Numbered from the stretch's first letter, positions 14,101 to 23,790 are shown. The stretch: 64,000 nt of DNA from Loripinus fragilis (GCA_964019695.1 OZ026516.1:76277018-76341017); one strand, 5' to 3'. Numbers and translations: made by a program. Notes: a model not told the origin generated them from the sequence alone.

Positions 14101-16600
14101 TATAAGACGATCAAATTTGGACTCAAACAGCGAAAATTGAGCAATATTGCTCCATTTTCCCTAGCCTGCTTAAGGAGCTATAATGTCACCATTGTTGAGT
14201 GCTCCGAAACATATTGCAAATTAAAGGGTCCTGTCCAGAAACTCTTCTCAATGATTTGCTTTCATTTACATAAGGTATAAGGTGGTCAAATTTGGACTCA
14301 AACAGCGAAAATTGAGCAAAATTGCTCCATTTTCCCTAGCCTGCTAAAGGGGCTAAAATGTCACCATCGTTGAGAGCTCCGAAATGTATTACATATTAAA
14401 GGGTCCTGTCCAGAAACACTTCTCGATGATTTGCTTTCATTTACATAAGGTATAAGGTGGTCAAATATGGACTAAACAGCGGAAATTGAGCAAAATTGCT
14501 TCATTTTCCCTAGCCTGCTTAAGGGGCTAAAATGTCACCATCTTTGAGAGCTCCGAAACCTATGACAAATTAAAGGGTCATGTCCAGAAACTCTTCTCAA
14601 TGATTTGCTTTCATTTACATAAGGTATAAGGTGGTCAAATTTGTACTCAAACAACAAAATATGAGCAAAATTGCTCCATTTTCCCTAGCCTGCTTAAGGG
14701 GCTAAAATGTTACCATCGTTGAGGGCTCCGTAACCTATGACAAATTAAAGGGTCCTGTCCAGAAACTCTTCTAAATGATTTGCTTTCATTTACATAAGGT
14801 ATCAGGTGGTCAGATTTGGACTCAAACAGCGAAAATTGAACAAAATTGCATCATTTTCTATAGCCTGCTTAAGGGGCTAAAATGTTACCATCGTTGAGTG
14901 CTCTGAAACCTGTGGCAAATTAAAGGGTCCTGTCCAGAAACTCTTCTCAATGATTTGCTTTCATTTACATAAGGAATAAGGTGGTCAAATTTTGCCTCAA
15001 CAGCGAAAATTGAGCAAAATTGTTCCATTTTCCATAGCCTTCTTAAGGGGCTAAAATGTCACCATCGTTGAGAGCTCCGAACCTATGGCATCTTAAAGGG
15101 TCCTGTCCAGAAACTCTTCTCAATGATTTGCTTTCATTTACATAAGGTATAAGGTGGTCAAATTTGGACTCAAACAGCGAAAATTGAGCAAAATTGATCC
15201 ATTTTCCCTAGCCTTCTTAAGAGGCTAAAATGTTACCATCGTTGAGTGCTCTGAAACCTATGGCAAATTAAAGGGTCCTGTCCAGAAACTCTTCTCAATG
15301 ATTTGCTTTCATTTACATAAGGTATAAGGTGGTCAAATTTGGACTCAAACAGCGAAAATTGAGCAAAATTGATCCATTTTCCATGCCTGCTTAAGGGGCT
15401 AAAATGTCACCATCGTTGAGAGCTCCGAAACCTATGGCAAATTAAAGGGTCCTGTCCAGAAACTCTTCTCAATGATTTGCTTTCATTTACATAAGGTATA
15501 AGGTGGTCAAATTTGGACTCAAACAGCGAAAATTGAGCAAAATAGCTCCATTTTCTCTAGCCTGCTTAATGGGCTAAAATGTCACCGTCTCTGAGAGCTC
15601 TGAAACCTATGGCAAATAAAAGGGTCCTGGCTAGAAACTCTTCTCAATGATATGCATTCATTTACATAAGGTGTAAGGTAGTCATATTTGTACTCAAACA
15701 GCAAAATATGAGCAAAATTGCTCCGTTTTCCCTAGCCTGCTTACGGGGCTAAAATGTTACCATCGTTGAGGGCTCCGAAACCTATGACAAATAAAAGGGT
15801 CCTGTCCAGAATCTCTTCTTAATGATTTGCTTTCATTTACATAAGGTGGTCAGATTTGGACTCAAACTGCGAAAATTGAGCAAAATTGCTCCATTTTCTA
15901 TAGCCTTCTTAAGGGGCGAAAATGTCACCATCGTTGCGAGCTCCGAAACCTATGGCAATTTAAAGGGTACTGACTAGAAACTCTTCTCAATGATTTACTT
16001 TCATTTACATTAGGTATAAGATTGTCAAATTTGGACTTAAACAGCGAAAATTGAGGAAAATTGCTCCATTTTCCCTAGCCTGCTTAAGGGGCTAAAATGT
16101 CACCATCGTCCAGAGCTCCGAAACCTATGGCAAATTAAAGGGTCCTGTACAGAATCTCTTCTCAATGATTTGCTTTCATTTACATAAGGTATACGGTGGT
16201 CAAATTTGTACTCAAACAGGAAAATATGAATAAAATTGCTCCATTTTCCCTAGCCTTCTTAAGGGGCTAAAATGTCACCATCGTTGAGAGCTCCGAAACC
16301 TATGGCAAATTAAAGGGTCCTGTCCAGAAACTCTTCTCAATGATTTGCTTTCATTTACATAAGATATAAGGTGGTCAAATTTGGTCTCAAACAGCGAAAA
16401 TTGAGCAAAATTGCTCCATTTTCCCTAGCCTGCTAAAGGGGCTAAAATGTCACCATCGTTGAGAGCTCCGAAATGTATTACATATTAAAGGGTCCTGTCC
16501 AGAAACTCTTCTCAATGATTTGCTTTCATTTACATAAGGTATAATGTGGTCAAATTTGGAATCAAACAGCGAAAATTGAGCATAATTATTCCATTTCCCC
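11195..16600 (+). repeat. Right copy of the ~5-kb Sat175 block
   Basis: Counterpart of 1-4,890. It is longer by about three monomers: two come from the 349-bp duplication at 11,611-12,308, and one more was gained (or lost from the left copy) between the landmarks at 13,352 and 14,848. The two outer copies flank the tandem 17-monomer units, giving an overall A-B-B-A order with all four in the same orientation. Confidence 0.85.
11611..12308 (+). repeat. Recent two-monomer (349 bp) tandem duplication inside Sat175
   Basis: The segment beginning TCACCATCGTTGAGAGCTCT at 11,611 begins again at 11,960. By eye I found no difference over the 349-bp unit, including rare variants such as GAGCGAAATTGC, TTACGGGGC and GTATACGGTGG. 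Neighbouring monomers differ at many sites, so this is the youngest rearrangement visible in the array. It explains the first step in offset between the two outer Sat175 blocks. Confidence 0.9.
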
Positions 16601-16810
16601 TAGCCTGCTTAAGGGGCTAAAATGTCACCATCGTTGAGAGCTCCGAAACCTGTGGCAAATTAAAGGGTTTTGTCCAGAAACTCTTTCCAATGATTTGCTC
16701 TTATTTATATAAGGTATAAGGTGGTCAAATTTGGACTCAAACAGCGAAAATTGAGCAAAATTGCTCCATTTCCCTAGCCTGCTTAAGGGGCTGAAATGTC
16801 ACCATCGTTG

Positions 16811-17352
16811 AAAAAATAGTGAGTATGATCAGGAAATACCACAATCACAAACTGCAGACAACCCGTGGCACCGCGAGGAAGACCCGCTTAACCATCACGA
16901 GACACCAGGAAGACAAATTAAGCAAAGCAATCAGCTCTCTCATCCCCATCAATATGACTGCAATACTAGAATGGACATAAAGTAACGTACAACAAAACAA
17001 GGAACAATTACAGACTCCCACAATGGGAGTAACAATAAACAATAAGTCAACAACCCCTTAGAACGGACAGCAGCCTAAGCCACCAGGGGCTTAAATGCAT
17101 TTTACTGGTACCAAATCTTCGCCCTAGATTCTGCTGTTGTTGAAGTACAAGAAATGTTCAGGTCGCATGGAGGCCATCTAACTAATGCAATGTATCATCA
17201 TGGAAAACACTCTAATCAAATTAACACACCATGATGAAACAAAGAAAAGGGCTCATGACTCACAGATAGTCAGAGCTAAAGAAAACCTCAAGTTGAGCCA
17301 CGGTGGGTCCAGCTACAGATAAGCATCAGGCACCAACCCACCGATTAAAGCT
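16811..17352 (-). mobile_element. PLE-B 3' region, sharp terminus at 16,811
   Basis: Non-coding (RT-sense) 3' part of the minus-strand Penelope-like copy. The same ~540-bp sequence recurs at 21,683-22,307 and 48,731-49,300 and in shorter pieces at 23,341, 27,965, 48,462 and 53,585. In RT sense it ends with ACTCACTATTTTT, here abutting a broken Sat175 monomer. The opposite (plus) strand carries a frame beginning close to the terminus (SEYDQEIPQSQTADN at ~16,821-16,865) that resembles the C-terminal tail of the endonuclease frame of this family, as discussed for 20,732-21,294. Confidence 0.85.
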
Positions 17353-18379
17353 TTACGTCAGAGCCGTCATAGAGTCTGAGGCCTGACCCACCGTCGTGCA
17401 ATTAAAGAGGAAACCATAGCTATAAACCGTGATTGGGTTTAAAACTAGGCATGCAGACTGTCGCATGATATCCAAATTATATCCAACCCTTGTATAACGT
17501 TTTACTATCTTTTTGAATTGATCACTAAAATTAGGTTTTCCAACAATTCGTTTGTATTTATAGACTAAATTACCATTGAATATAGTTTCTGATATGCCTT
17601 GTTGCAGAAGAGTTTTTAACCCAATGTTGTATTTAGCAATTAACTCTGAGTGTCTGTAGTAGAATTTAGAAAATGCTTTTCGAATTTTATATCTATAACC
17701 TTGTTTTAATAATTTAGCTGTTAAAAATAAGTTTCTGTTGTTGAAGTCATCAACATTAGAGCACACTCTAGCAAAACGAATAAGCTGAGAAATATATACA
17801 CCATAGAGCGAGGAACATCTCCATCAAGAAATGGGAAATTTACTATTTCAAAATTAAAATCATCCCGAATATCATAAATTTTTGAAGAAACTATGTCATT
17901 GTTATTGACAAGTTCAAGTCCAAAAATGGAGCTTCAGTATCAGAAGAATTCGCCTTATTTACTTGAAGTTCAGTGGGATATATCTGACCTACCATTTGTT
18001 CAAAATAAGGATTATCAATATTAAGTAAGTCATCTAAATATCTTGAGGTAGAGTTAAAAGCTTCAATAATATCAGCTTGATTATTGTCTGACAGAGACAA
18101 CATAAAGTCTCTCTCATAACAAAACAAAAAACAAATCTGCAACAAGAGGAGCACAATTAGTACCCATTGGAATACCGACAATTTGTCTATATAATTTTGA
18201 GCCAAATTTTATAAATATATTGTCCAAAAGATAATGGAGCGCATCACACATTTTCTTTCATAAACTGTTGTGCAATATTTAATAACATGGTTTTTAATTG
18301 CAGTGAGGCAAGAAGTCAAAAGAATAGACAACTCAGTAGTTGTACATGCACTAGAATTAGCAATAAAAAACGACTTATA
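17353..18379 (-). pseudogene. Penelope-like reverse transcriptase, C-terminal two thirds (PLE-B)
   Basis: Decayed reverse transcriptase of a Penelope-like retroelement, which would copy element RNA into DNA. Read on the minus strand from 18,379 downward: a segment CLTAIKNHVIKYC, then LHYLLDNIFIKFGSKLYRQ, the RT motif GIPMGTNCAPLVADLF (about 18,136-18,178), the catalytic YLDD box (18,029-18,040), a segment with FLDLNLSI and IYDIRDDFNFEIVNF, then the thumb-like tail RNLFLTAKLLKQGYRY and a C-terminus ending near 17,353 (NCTTVGQASDSMT). It is broken by frameshifts between the GIPMG and YLDD boxes, at ~17,900 and at ~17,810 (a small deletion), so it cannot be functional. Its 5' side is interrupted by a TIR element at 18,380 and resumes at 19,320. 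Family assignment rests on the YLDD box, the GIPMG motif and the characteristic tail. Element class is secure; subfamily is not. Confidence 0.9.
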
Positions 18380-19319
18380 CGAGGGTCAGTCAAAAATAAC
18401 TGAGCCCTACCTCATAACATTTGAATTAAGTAATATGGACATATATTTGGATGATATTTCATTGAAGTTATATGTCATCTATTTAATCACCTAATTCAAT
18501 TCTGTTGGTAGGCTATTTGTAACGGTTGCTAGGCAACAGAATATGTCCTGTCAAAGGGGTGCGTTCACGCTGTGATACATCTTAATCTAAGCGTTGCTAT
18601 GGAAACAGTAATGTTAAAGCAAGGCTTTGTTCACTGTCGCCTGATACCTTGAACATGTACCTATTCAGTGTTACAGAACAGAAACCATCTGAACCCTAAT
18701 TATAGATACTGTAGTAGTTTGATTTCAGAATTTATCAAACTTTAACATGCCTAAAGTCCTATAATTTACCCCACCCACATTCATATTTACACTATTCTAA
18801 TAGAAACCATAAAACATTAGCATAATAATGCTTTAACAGTACTGCATACACAAACCAACCCTCAGACATATTAAGTTCCTTGATTTAAATGCACAATTTT
18901 CTTTCTATGGCAACACAGTCCTCATCTATTTGAATTTTTTTGGAATTTTGGAGTTTTTTGTTGCTAGGCATCGCATACATTCAATGTTCACCTAAACATT
19001 AACGAACTTAGTGTAATGAAAAGACAATATGATATAGGTTATTCAAATAAGTGTCGAATATGCCTTTCACAAAAACCCTTAAGCACACAAGCTTTTTAAA
19101 AACATACTGTATATCGTGCTGGCTGAGATCGTGAACGCATCGACCTGACTGACGATCTTCAGTTGCCTAGCAACCATAATAGAAGCTTCACTATGGTAAT
19201 TTTTTAGGGTTAAAACATCTATGAAATATTATACTTATAGAATATAATCGCATTGGTTGTCTACAATACCAAACTAAAATGTTATGAGGTAGGGCTCAGT
19301 TATTTTTGACTAACCCTCG
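18380..19319. mobile_element. 940-bp TA-flanked TIR element (mariner-like, non-autonomous) inside PLE-B
   Basis: Terminal inverted repeats of about 41 bp begin CGAGGGTCAGTCAAAAATAA at 18,380, and on the right side the reverse complement differs at only one position (CGAGGGTTAG). TA dinucleotides flank both ends (18,378-18,379 and 19,320-19,321). The CGAGGGT start and TA target duplication fit Tc1/mariner-type non-autonomous elements. No transposase frame is present. The insertion is precise: with the element and one TA set aside, the host PLE frame runs across the site as KRPYKSFFIA. A second inverted pair lies inside (GTTGCTAGGCAAC at 18,525-18,537 and GTTGCCTAGCAAC at 19,162-19,174). Confidence 0.93.
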
Positions 19320-19594
19320 TAGGGCCGTTTATGAAGGTTAGGTAACCAGTATAACGTAGGAAGCTTGCTATGGTCCTCATCAACAAACAACCCAAACTTA
19401 GCTGCCATATGGCATCAACGATAGATGTCTCATCAAGCCTGTTATGCTCATATGTTTTGGCAATGCTAAGTTCTTGCTTTATGGTGTTAATATAGTATCT
19501 TTTTCAAATGACCACAACATTGTTAGCAGCCTTATCTGCGGGGGCCAAAACAAACTTCCTATGGAATTCCTGGATCTCTTTCTTCAAGTGTCTA
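19320..19594 (-). pseudogene. Penelope-like RT, N-terminal part of PLE-B
   Basis: Continuation of the 17,353-18,379 pseudogene upstream of the TIR insertion, on the minus strand. It reads HLKKEIQEFHRKFVLAPADKA near 19,590-19,530 (shown to about 20 residues), then after an in-frame stop YINTIKQELSIAKTYEHN, and ends with LRYTGYLTFINGP just before the insertion. FVLAPADKAANN is typical of the region upstream of the RT fingers in this PLE group. The copy stops abruptly at about 19,594, where a plus-strand PLE-A fragment begins head to head, so its true 5' end is missing. Confidence 0.82.
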
Positions 19595-20286
19595 AATCTG
19601 GACGATATTTTAAATATTAATAATGTTTATTTTGACAATATGGTTAGTCAAATATACCCTTCAGAGCTCCAACTGAATAAAGCCAATGCCTCTGATACCG
19701 AAGCCGCATTTTTAGACTTGCATTTGTCAATTTCTAATGATATTGTTTCTACCAAAATTTATGATAAACGTGATGACTTTGATTTTGAAATTGTCAATTT
19801 CCCATTTTTAGATGGTGATGTTCCTCGTTCTACATCCTATGGAGTCTATATCTCTCAACTCATTCGTTTTGCTAGAGCTATGTTGCTGACTTCAACACTC
19901 TCAATAAATTGTTAACTCAGAAACTTCTTAAATAAGGCTATCGGTATCATAAACTTCGCAAAACATTTTCAAAATTTTATAGACGATACTATGATTTGAT
20001 TTCTAAATTCCAAATTGGACTTAAATCTCTCTTGCGCCAAGGACTTTCGGAACCTGATTTCTATGGTGACTTGGTGTATAAATTGAAGAAGATTGTTGGC
20101 TATAATAATTTTTCAGCGCAGTTCATTAAGATAATTTCCCATTATAAAAAGATTGGCTATAACATTAATGTATTGCAACAGACTGCATGCTTGGTAGTCA
20201 ACCCAATCACGGTTGGCAACTTTGCTTTCCTCTATAATTGCACGCCGGTGGGTCGGACTTCAGACTCTATGATGGTTCCGACTTAA
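19595..20286 (+). pseudogene. Penelope-like RT C-terminal fragment (PLE-A copy 1)
   Basis: 5'-truncated reverse transcriptase starting at the catalytic box, here NLDD instead of YLDD (19,595-19,606), followed by ILNINNVYFDNMVSQIYPSE, FLDLHLSISNDIVSTKIYD, RDDFDFEIVNFPFLDGDVP and SYGVYISQLIRFAR. A loss of about 8 bp at ~19,877 (GCTAGAGCTATG where the 48.0-kb copy has GCTAGAGCATCTAGCTATG) shifts the frame, and a TAA replaces a sense codon near 19,933. The frame resumes at 19,996 (MISKFQIGLKSLLRQGLSEP) and ends at 20,286 with NCTPVGRTSDSMMVPT and a stop. The same fragment recurs at 28,199 and 47,720. The RT lacks all upstream motifs and is dead. Confidence 0.9.
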
Positions 20287-20731
20287 AGACTTATCTATTG
20301 ATGAGATGGTAGGGGCCTGATGCTTTGGCTGTTTGTCGGGCCCACCGGGGTTTACCTGTTGGATTTCTTTTGCTCCGGTATTCAGTTTAATTTACTGTTG
20401 AGTCCTTATCCTTGCTTTATCTCCTTGTTATATATCTTGATTTATATGTTTTAGGAGATGATGCATTGATAAGTTAGGGGTCTTTCATGCAAACCAAATA
20501 TCTATGTGTCTTGATCCACATCTGAATTAAGGGTGAGGTTGGCGCCGTTAAACTGGTTTAAGCCCTCCAGTAAAATATTTTACTGACCATTCCAAGGCGG
20601 TACTTCTTTTGTGGATCTTTTATGTTTTTGTTCTGTCTTGTGTTTGTTATGTCTTTGTGCGCGTCTGTTTATATGTGCTTTGTGGTCACCTGCTGGGAAA
20701 GGGCTGACCTCTTGGCTCTCGTTTGTGGTGT
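20287..20731 (+). mobile_element. PLE-A 3' region between RT and antisense endonuclease
   Basis: About 450 bp following the RT stop, shared with 28,810-29,335 and (5'-shortened) 48,140-48,432. It contains GGGCCCACCGGGGTTTACC, TTTTAGGAGATGATGCATTG and TTGGCGCCGTTAAAC. No sense-strand gene is seen. Its right part overlaps the tail of the antisense frame. Confidence 0.8.
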
Positions 20732-21294
20732 CTACTGTGAGTTTGTCACTTTCCCATTGGTATCCTGGGTCAGGTGTGGTACTTGATTGTATCGATTCCT
20801 GATCTTGGAACGGTCAGTAAAATCAGGTAATCTAGAAATGTTACCCTCATGGTAAATATAATCATTAAAACCAAGTGGATGTGGTGTCTGTAATAATTTT
20901 ATCCACTTTAATTCTAATTCATGCCTAAGAATGTTTCTATATCTTTTAGTGGAATTATCACCATATATTATCTTTTCAACAGGCTGAATAGAAATACTGC
21001 TAGTAGAGTAATTAGTTTGTTTGAAATGCCTATAAAGAAAATAATCAATTTTGCGAGGCTTTTTTGTTCGACGATATGGCTCAGAGAATCTAGTTTTTAG
21101 AAATCTACAAGTTTGGCCAACATATTGCATGCCACAATCTTTCTCTTCTCAAGATAAAACATAAATAACATCAGTTGAATTTCAATCAAGATCAGAATTA
21201 GTAATTACAGAAAATTGTCTTCCATTAACGTTAGATTTAATAGTTGATTTACAACATAAATGTTTGCAACAGTTACACCTCTTGGCATTGCACT
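20732..21294 (-). pseudogene. GIY-YIG endonuclease of a Penelope-like element, N-terminus truncated
   Basis: Minus-strand fragment of the GIY-YIG nuclease that PLEs use to nick target DNA. In order on the minus strand: a Cys/His cluster CNAKRCNCCKHLCC (about 21,290-21,245) that fits the zinc-finger known upstream of GIY-YIG in some PLEs; the segment GRQFSVITNSDLD; then from 21,130 MQYVGQT (the YIG half of the signature), LKTRFSEPYRR (the conserved Arg helix), HFKQTNYSTSSISIQPVEKI, and HELELKWIKLLQTPHPLGFN, which carries the acidic position and the PFGLND-like end. A tail KIRNRYNQVPHLTQDTNG ends in TAG at 20,732. Two in-frame stops before MQYVGQT make it a pseudogene, and satellite sequence cuts it at 21,294. 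It lies opposite to, and converges with, the PLE-A RT, about 445 bp away. Nuclease identity is strong; whether it belongs to the same element as the RT is an inference. Confidence 0.87.
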
Positions 21295-21682
21295 TAAACA
21301 CCTATGGCAAATTAAAGGGTCCTTTCCAGAATCTATTCTAAATGATTTGCTTTTATTTACATAAGGTATAAGGTGGTCAAATTTGGACTCAAACATCGAA
21401 AATTGAGCAGAAATGCTCCATTTCCTCCAAGCAAATCATTGAGAAGAGTTTCTGGACACGAATCTTTAATTTGCCATAGGTTTCGGAGCTCTCAACGATT
21501 GTGACATTTTAGCCCCTTAAGCAGGCTAGGGAAAATGGAACAATTTTACTCTATTTTCGGTGTTTGAGTCCAAATTTGACCATCTTATAACTTATGTAAA
21601 TGAAAGCAAATCATTGAGGAGAGTTTCTGGACAGGACCCTATAATTTACCATAGGTTTCGGAGCTCTCAACGATGATGACAT
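21295..21682. repeat. Sat175 fragments with an orientation switch at ~21,424
   Basis: 21,296-21,423 reads in the main array orientation (ACCTATGGCAAATTAAAGGG, CATAAGGTATAAGGTGGTC). From ~21,427 the sequence is the reverse complement (AGAAGAGTTTCTGGAC, CTTAAGCAGGCTAGGGAAAA) up to 21,681. The piece is broken inside monomers at both ends and sits between PLE sequences. Confidence 0.9.
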
Positions 21683-22307
21683 ATAAAAATAGTAAATGAG
21701 TATGATCAGGAAATACCACAATCACAAACTGCAGACAACCCCGTGGCACCGTGAGGAAGAGCCGCTCAACCACACGAGACACCAGGAAGACAAATTAAGC
21801 AAAGCAATCAGCTCTCTCTTCCCCATCAAGATGATTGCAATACTAAAATGGGCATAAAGTTACGTATAACAAAACATAGAACAATTACAGACATTACACA
21901 ATGGGAGTAACATAAACAGAAAGTCAACAACAACAGAACCACCGCCTTAGAACGGACAGCAACCTAAGCCACCGGGGGGCTTAAATGCATTTTACTGGTA
22001 CCAAATCTTCACCCTAGATTCTGCTGTTGTTGAAGTACAAAAAATGTTCAGCTCGCATGGAGGCCATCTAACTAATGCAATGTATCATCATGGAAAAACA
22101 CTCTAATCAAATTACTACACCATGATGAAACAAAGAAAAGGGCTCATGACTCACAGATAGTCAGAGCTAAAGAAAACCTCAAGTTGAGCCACGGTGGGTC
22201 CAGCTACAGATAAGCATCAGGCACCAACCCACCGATCAAAGCTTTACGTCAGAGCCGTCATAGAGTCTGAGGCCCGACCCACCGTCGTGCAATTAAAGAG
22301 GAAACCC
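21683..22307 (-). mobile_element. PLE-B 3' region, second copy
   Basis: Same sequence and orientation as 16,811-17,352, starting at the PLE-B terminus (AAAAATAGTAAATGAGTATG in plus-strand reading, against Sat175) and running to about GTGCAATTAAAGAGGAAACC at 22,307. It stops just into the RT C-terminus and is replaced by inverted Sat175. No open reading frame of note remains. Confidence 0.85.
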
Positions 22308-23098
22308 CTTAAGCAGGCTATGAAAAATGGAGCAATTTTGCTCAATTTTTGCTGTTTGAGTCTAAATTTGACCACCTTATACCTTATGTAAATGAAAGCA
22401 AATTATCGAGAAGAGTTTCTGGACAGGACCCTTTAATTTGCCACAGGTTTCAGAGCTCTCAACGATGGTGACATTTTAGTCCCTTAAGCTGGCTAGTTAA
22501 AATGGAGCAATTTTGCACAATTTTCGCTGTTTGAGTCCAAATTTGACCACCTTATACCTTATGTAAATGAAAGCAAATCATTGATAAGAGTTTCTGGACA
22601 AGACCCTTTAATTTGCCATAGGTTTCGAAGCACTCAACGATGGTGACATTTTTGCCCCTTAAGCAGGTTAGGGAAAAGGGAGCAATTTTGCTCAATTTTC
22701 GCTGTTTGAGTCCAAATTTGACCACCTTATACCTTATGTAAATGAAAGCAAATCATTGAGAAGAGTTTCTGGACAGGACCCTTTAATTTGCCATAGGTTT
22801 CGGAGCCCTCAACGATGGTGACATTTTAGCCCCTTAAGTAGGCTAGGGAAAAGGGAGCATTTTGCTCAATTTTCGCTGTTTGAGTCCAAATTTGACGACC
22901 TTATACCTTATGTAAATGAAAGCAAATCATTAAGAAGAGTTTCTTGACAGGACCCTTTAATTTGCTATAGGTTTCGGAGCTCTCAACGATGGTGACATTT
23001 TAGCCCCTTAAGTAGGCTAGGGAAAATTGAGCAATTTTGCTCAATTTTCGCTGTTTGAGTCCAAATTTGACCACTTATACCTTATGTAAATTAAAGCA
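22308..23098 (-). repeat. Sat175, ~4.5 monomers in reverse orientation
   Basis: Reverse-complement monomers with CCCCTTAAGCAGGCTAGGG, TTTCGCTGTTTGAGTCC and CCTTATACCTTATGTAAATG recurring about every 175 bp. Both borders fall inside a monomer, next to PLE-B (left) and PLE-A (right) pieces. Confidence 0.95.
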
Positions 23099-23295
23099 AA
23101 ACAAACTCACAGTAGACAACACAAACGAGAGCCAAGAGGTCAGCCCTTTTTCCAGCAGGTGACCACAAAGCACATATAAACAGACGCGCACAAAGATATA
23201 GCAAACACAAGACAGAACAAAAAAACATAAAAGATCAACCAAAGAAAATATCAGTAAAATATTTCATTAAAGGGCTTAAACCAGTTTAACGGGTT
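23099..23295 (-). mobile_element. PLE-A 3' region fragment
   Basis: Reverse complement of part of the PLE-A 3' region (compare 20,535-20,735): ACAAACTCACAGTAGACAAC, GTGACCACAAAGCACATA and AAACCAGTTTAACGG are recognisable. Both ends are broken: Sat175 on the left, Min51 on the right. Confidence 0.8.
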
Positions 23296-23790
23296 TGCAT
23301 CAAAGGGGGTTATTTCTCTTTTTTGCCTTTATTCTAACCAAAAATAGTAAGTGAGCATGATCAGGAAATACCACAATCACAAACTGCAGACAACCCCGTG
23401 GCACCGCGAGGAAGAGCCGCTCAACCATCACGAGACACCAGGAAGACAAATTAAGCCAAGCAATCAGCTCTCTCTTCCCCATCAAGATGATTGCAATACT
23501 AGAATGGACATACAAAGCCCTACAAAACGGTGTTTTTCTCTATTTTTGCCCTTATTATAACCAAAGCCCTACCAAGAAGGGCGTTTTCTCTCTTTTGCCC
23601 TTATTCTATCCAAAATCCTACCAAAAAGGTGTTTTTCTCTATTAATGCCATTATTTTAACCAAGTGGTGTGTGTTTTTCTCTATATTTACCCTTATTCTA
23701 AGCTAAAATCATACCCGAAAGGGTGTTTTCTCTATTTTTGCCCTTATTCTAACCAAAGCTCTACAAAAAGAGTGTTTTTCTCTACAAGCT
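23296..23790 (+). repeat. Min51 minisatellite, short array with an embedded PLE-B end
   Basis: Copies of the ~51-bp minisatellite, consensus TTGCCCTTATTCTAACCAAA then GCCCTACCAAAAAGGGTGTT then TTTCTCTATTT. Within it, 23,341-23,513 is a PLE-B 3'-end piece in minus orientation, starting exactly at the shared terminus (AAAAATAGTAAGTGAGCATG). Confidence 0.9.

Larger units (their letters stand above)
1..16810 (+). repeat. Sat175 satellite array, ~96 tandem monomers of ~175 bp
   Basis: Head-to-tail array; the phase chosen here starts at TGGACTCAAACAGCGAAAA and returns every 173-176 bp (1, 176, 349 and so on). Landmarks in each monomer are GCTCCATTTTCCCTAGCC, CTTAAGGGGCTAAAATG, ACCTATGGCAAATTAAAGGG and CATAAGGTATAAGGTGGTC. 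Two main variants alternate: GGACTCAAACAGCGAAAATTG and GTACTCAAACAGCAAAATATG (each shown to about 20 bases). Some monomers are shortened: four lack ~47 bp between AAAATGT and GTCCAGAAAC (near 1,810, 5,611, 8,522 and 13,352), and two lack the TCCATTTTCCCTAGCC part (near 6,931 and 9,841). The array runs off the left edge of the window, and on the right it breaks inside a monomer at 16,811 against a PLE 3' end. No coding function is indicated: short open frames inside it (for example at 1,590 and 13,132) follow the repeat. The near-nucleosomal length is typical of structural or pericentromeric satellites, but location on the chromosome cannot be judged here. Confidence 0.97.

Noticed and set aside
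1..16810. CRISPR-like regular repeats
   Set aside because: The units are adjacent, long (175 bp) and without unique spacers; this is satellite DNA in a eukaryotic genome.
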